DNA from: Deltaproteobacteria bacterium
Lineage (GTDB): Bacteria > Myxococcota_A > UBA796 > UBA2385
Reading direction: 5' to 3'
Length of the DNA: 9,512 nucleotides
Assembly (NCBI GenBank): GCA_947462115.1
Contig: CANHON010000163.1
Span: 1-9,512 of the forward strand
Each line of letters begins with the position of its first letter. Positions within the stretch are counted from its first letter, which is position 1. Below the pieces are notes generated by a model. It saw only the letters and a program-made list of their open reading frames with translations. It had not been told where the DNA came from and searched no databases. Below are positions 7,473 through 9,512 of the stretch, piece by piece. The translations under genes were made by a program, and so were the position numbers.

Positions 7473-7485
7473 GGCCCCTCAGCCC
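7466..7485. terminator. Palindrome covering both stop codons of convergent pseB and pseI
   Basis: GGGCTGAG-GCCC-CTCAGCCC is a perfect eight-base stem with a four-base loop. The pseB TGA (7470-7472) lies in the left arm and the pseI TGA (7481-7479 on the minus strand) in the right arm. Its position between convergent genes suits a shared bidirectional terminator. Neither side carries a T tract, so termination strength is uncertain; it could instead block read-through or mark mRNA 3' ends. Confidence 0.5.
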
Positions 7486-8525
7486 CCCTCGAGCAGATCC
7501 ATCGAGAGCGGCGTGCCACGGGGTATCTTCACCTTGGCGCGCCGCCCGAGCAGCGCGGGGTAGAGCTTGGGCGGTAGCCCATAGCCTGGGCGGATCGAGC
7601 GGAGGTTCTCGGCGCTCAGCGCCTCCCCGGCCTCGACGTCGGCCACCACGAACAGCGAGCGGCGGAAGATCCGGTTCCCCGCCTCGCTCCCGCTGAGGCC
7701 GGCGCGGGGCGTGCCGATGGCCTCCCAGGCCTCGCGGCAGGCGCGCACGAGCTCGGCCAGCTCGGCGGGCTCCAGCGAGAAGCCCGCGTCGGGCCCGCCG
7801 TCGGCGCGGCGCAGGGTGATGTGCTTCTCGATCACGGTCGCGCCCAGGGCCACCGCCGCGACCGAGGCCGTCGTGCCCAGGGTGTGGTCAGACAGGCCCA
7901 CCTGGGCGCCGGTCAGCGCGCGCAGCCGGGGGATGGTCGCGAGGCGGATGTCGCTCACCGGGCTCGGGTAGCCGCTGTTGCAGTGGAGCACGACCAGCTC
8001 GGTGCAGCCTGCGCCGCGGGCCGCGGCCACGCCTTCGAGCACCTCGTCCTCGGAGGCCATGCCGGTGGACATGATCATCGGCTTGCCCTGCTGCGCAATC
8101 TTCTCGATGAGCGGTAGGTCGACCAGCTCAAAGGAGGCCACCTTGTAGGCCGGCGCGCCCAGCGCCGCGAGGAAGTCCACGGCCGTGGGGTCAAAAGGCG
8201 AGCTAAAGCAGGTGATCCCCCGCTTCGCGGCGTGCGCGAACAGCGCCTCATGCCAGGCCCAGGGCGTGCTGGCCTCGGCATACAGCTCGTGCAGCCGGCG
8301 GCCATCCCAAGGGCCCCCCTGGATGCGGAACAGCGGCCCGTCGTGGTCGATCGTGATGGTGTCGGCGGTGTAGGTCTGCAGCTTGACCGCGTCCGCGCCG
8401 GCGTCCACCGCCACGTCGATCAGGGCCAGAGCGCGCTGCAGATCGCCGTTGTGGTTCCCGCTGAGCTCAGCGATGATGTAAGGCGGCTGCTCTGGGCCGA
8501 TGGGGCGGCCGGCGATGGTGATCAT
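7479..8525 (-). CDS. pseI: Pseudaminic acid synthase, PseI (NeuB family)
   Basis: This enzyme condenses 2,4-diacetamido-2,4,6-trideoxy-L-altrose (or a variant) with phosphoenolpyruvate to give pseudaminic acid, in the cytoplasm. The 348-residue protein has the NeuB TIM barrel: AELSGNHNG (19-27), VKLQTY (47-52), FSSPFD (107-112), MSTGMAS (152-158), LSDHT with H214 and EKHIT with H235, which correspond to the two Mn-binding His of NeuB. DGGPDAGFSLEP (242-253) is the PseI-type version of this loop and separates it from NeuB and LegI enzymes. A C-terminal SAF/antifreeze-like domain occupies ~288-347 (GYGLPPK, IPRGTPL). The start is set by AGGAGA at 8535-8530, four bases before the ATG, and the ATG overlaps the previous stop (ATGA), indicating translational coupling to the formyltransferase gene. 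Confidence 0.93.
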   Translation of the reverse strand: MITIAGRPIGPEQPPYIIAELSGNHNGDLQRALALIDVAVDAGADAVKLQTYTADTITIDHDGPLFRIQGGPWDGRRLHELYAEASTPWAWHEALFAHAAKRGITCFSSPFDPTAVDFLAALGAPAYKVASFELVDLPLIEKIAQQGKPMIMSTGMASEDEVLEGVAAARGAGCTELVVLHCNSGYPSPVSDIRLATIPRLRALTGAQVGLSDHTLGTTASVAAVALGATVIEKHITLRRADGGPDAGFSLEPAELAELVRACREAWEAIGTPRAGLSGSEAGNRIFRRSLFVVADVEAGEALSAENLRSIRPGYGLPPKLYPALLGRRAKVKIPRGTPLSMDLLEGG

Positions 8526-9169
8526 GCTTTCTCCTGTTTGATCTTGCCGATACGCAGTGAATATCTTTGTCCGTGTAGGTCGAAGTACGCGGGATACCGG
8601 TCGGGATCGGCTATCCGAAGGAGATCAAACTGTTCCGCAAGGCTTCTGTTCGGATCCAGGGCGCTGTCTGAGGGCATGCGTCGGGCGTAGTAGGACGCAG
8701 GCCTAGCTGCCTGAGGCCTAGGTACGATTCGGCCGAAGTTCTCGATGGCGAATCGGATCAGGTCCAGCTCTACTCGGAACAGCTTATCGTTGATTTCATC
8801 GAACAGTTCATGACCCTCGAATTGGATCGGAAGCTGCGCCCATATATCACCCGAATCGACGGGCTCAGCCGCTTCAAGCAACGTGCAGACGATCTCGCGG
8901 CGTCCTTCGAGGATCTGCCAAACCAGCGGCGACCAACCTCGTCCTTGGGGAAGTTCGCTCGCATGGAGGACGAGGGTATGTTGGTATTTTTTCCGCGTCT
9001 TCGGACCAATGAGCTCATGGCAGGAGACGAGAAACAGCAACTCGCCGCCTGAAAGTTCCATCTTTGCGTGAACGACCTCAACCTGATGTTCGGTGACTTC
9101 GCTTGCCCATCGACGAATGTAGGGGAGGACCGGGTGGTTGATCTCCGAGACTAGGATCGATACCTTCAT
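8522..9169 (-). CDS. Formyltransferase-family protein of the pseudaminic acid operon
   Basis: This 215-residue protein is shorter than methionyl-tRNA formyltransferase (about 310) and matches its central N-formyltransferase fold. H69 in LHASELPQGRG and D105 in VDSGD are 36 residues apart, the same spacing I recall for the catalytic His and Asp of E. coli Fmt. The position of the catalytic Asn of the N-H-D triad is Val67. As I recall them, homologues in nonulosonic acid loci also lack that Asn, so this appears to be a family trait. The C-terminal end (DPDRYPAYF...G..YSLRI, 188-207) is also typical of these homologues. It probably N-formylates the 4-amino group of the PseC product (N-7 of the final sugar), using formyl-tetrahydrofolate, in place of or beside PseH acetylation. 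It overlaps both neighbours by four bases. Its GC content is far below that of the surroundings. Confidence 0.75.
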   Translation of the reverse strand: MKVSILVSEINHPVLPYIRRWASEVTEHQVEVVHAKMELSGGELLFLVSCHELIGPKTRKKYQHTLVLHASELPQGRGWSPLVWQILEGRREIVCTLLEAAEPVDSGDIWAQLPIQFEGHELFDEINDKLFRVELDLIRFAIENFGRIVPRPQAARPASYYARRMPSDSALDPNRSLAEQFDLLRIADPDRYPAYFDLHGQRYSLRIGKIKQEKA

Positions 9170-9512
9170 TTTGAATCACCATTTGTGCCCATGAGCACCT
9201 GCATGACACGTTGGGCGCCGAGGCCGTCGACGGTCGCGAGGGCCTTGTCGGATTGAATCGCGAGTTTGTGGGTGTCTGCCAAGAATGCTACGACCTCGAG
9301 ACCCACATCGCATGCTGAGCCTGTGTAGGCTGTTCCTAGGACTTTGCAGAGTCCTTCGGCGTCGCACGCTGTGGCGATCGGCACTTGGTTCTCTGCGACG
9401 GTCACCACGAGGCTCGGCAGGCCGACCGCGCAGCGCTCCCAGGTGGTCGTGCCGCCGGCGCCGAGCCCGATGGCGGCGCGGGCCATGCGATCGGCCATGT
9501 CGGCCACATCGA
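9166..9512 (-). CDS. pseG: UDP-2,4-diacetamido-2,4,6-trideoxy-beta-L-altropyranose hydrolase PseG, C-terminal part; runs off right edge
   Basis: Only the last ~115 residues are present; the frame is open to the edge and the N-terminal domain lies outside the window. PseG is a GT-B-like cytoplasmic hydrolase that releases UDP from the altrose intermediate before PseI acts. The visible part has the family signature: ADMADRMARAAIGLGAGG (nucleotide-binding turn), then TTTWERCAVGLPSLVV and AENQVPIA, which hold the TWER and NQ motifs of PseG C-terminal domains. The stop overlaps the formyltransferase ATG as ATGA, so the genes are translationally coupled. The first ~45 visible codons are very GC-rich, while the last ~65 are markedly less so. 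A GTG at 9507 reads in frame but is internal, since the signature region begins upstream of it. Confidence 0.88.
   Translation of the reverse strand, partial: DVADMADRMARAAIGLGAGGTTTWERCAVGLPSLVVTVAENQVPIATACDAEGLCKVLGTAYTGSACDVGLEVVAFLADTHKLAIQSDKALATVDGLGAQRVMQVLMGTNGDSK

Noticed and set aside
8699..8721. Direct repeat AGGCCTAG at 8699-8706 and 8714-8721, considered as an insertion footprint or attachment site
   Set aside because: Only eight bases, fully inside the formyltransferase coding frame and encoding a repeated Arg-Pro; no element between the copies.
9166..9507. GTG at 9507 as a start codon for a short complete gene
   Set aside because: The frame is open to the window edge and the PseG signature continues upstream of the GTG, so the gene is simply cut by the edge.
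1..9512. Search for a defence system, toxin-antitoxin pair, transposase, phage gene, tRNA or rRNA
   Set aside because: No protein or RNA motif of these classes was seen; the kinase/ATPase alone, without defence neighbours, is not enough to call an antiphage system.

Overview
The window looks like a chromosomal segment from a very GC-rich, Gram-negative bacterium, most likely Myxococcota or another former deltaproteobacterial lineage. This is an inference from composition and gene style: strong G/C third-position bias, a protein-kinase plus AAA-ATPase regulator, a diderm-type lipoprotein with an Asp-Ala spacer and thrombospondin type 3 repeats, and a surface-sugar locus. No RNA gene, CRISPR array, insertion sequence or phage gene was seen. 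Genes fill almost the whole window; the longest gap is 168 bp (1776-1943).

Left part (1-1775, minus strand): the N-terminal 591 codons of a kinase/AAA-ATPase fusion regulator that runs off the left edge. The invariant Lys, the HRD Asp and the catalytic-loop Lys and Asn of the kinase domain are all replaced, and the Walker A Lys-Thr/Ser of the ATPase is replaced by Arg-Ala. It is therefore probably a pseudoenzyme scaffold or sensor. A 168 bp divergent promoter region separates it from the next unit.

Middle part (1944-5346, plus strand): a two-gene unit. The first gene encodes an 855-residue lipoprotein with an Asp-Ala tether, a deaminase-type amidohydrolase domain with its metal and catalytic residues intact, calcium-binding thrombospondin type 3 repeats and a C-terminal OB-fold-like domain. 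Sixteen bases later comes a membrane-anchored coiled-coil protein of unknown function with a Cys-containing C-terminal domain.

Right part (5418-9512): a nonulosonic acid (pseudaminic acid) locus. On the plus strand lie a SAM-dependent methyltransferase of a type I associate with such loci, then pseB. On the minus strand, converging on pseB, is the tightly coupled series pseG (partial), a formyltransferase-family gene and pseI, each joined by an ATGA overlap. PseB starts the pathway (UDP-GlcNAc 4,6-dehydration/5-epimerisation), PseG removes UDP and PseI condenses the hexose with phosphoenolpyruvate to give the nine-carbon sugar. pseC, pseF and a pseH-type acetyltransferase are not in the window. 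The formyltransferase-like gene suggests that the product carries an N-formyl group, possibly at N-7. The formyltransferase gene and the 3' part of pseG have clearly lower GC than their surroundings, which points to a recombination mosaic inside the operon. No wholly new system is evident. The best leads are the doubly degenerate kinase/ATPase, the composite surface deaminase and the formyl-variant pseudaminic acid locus with its compositional break.
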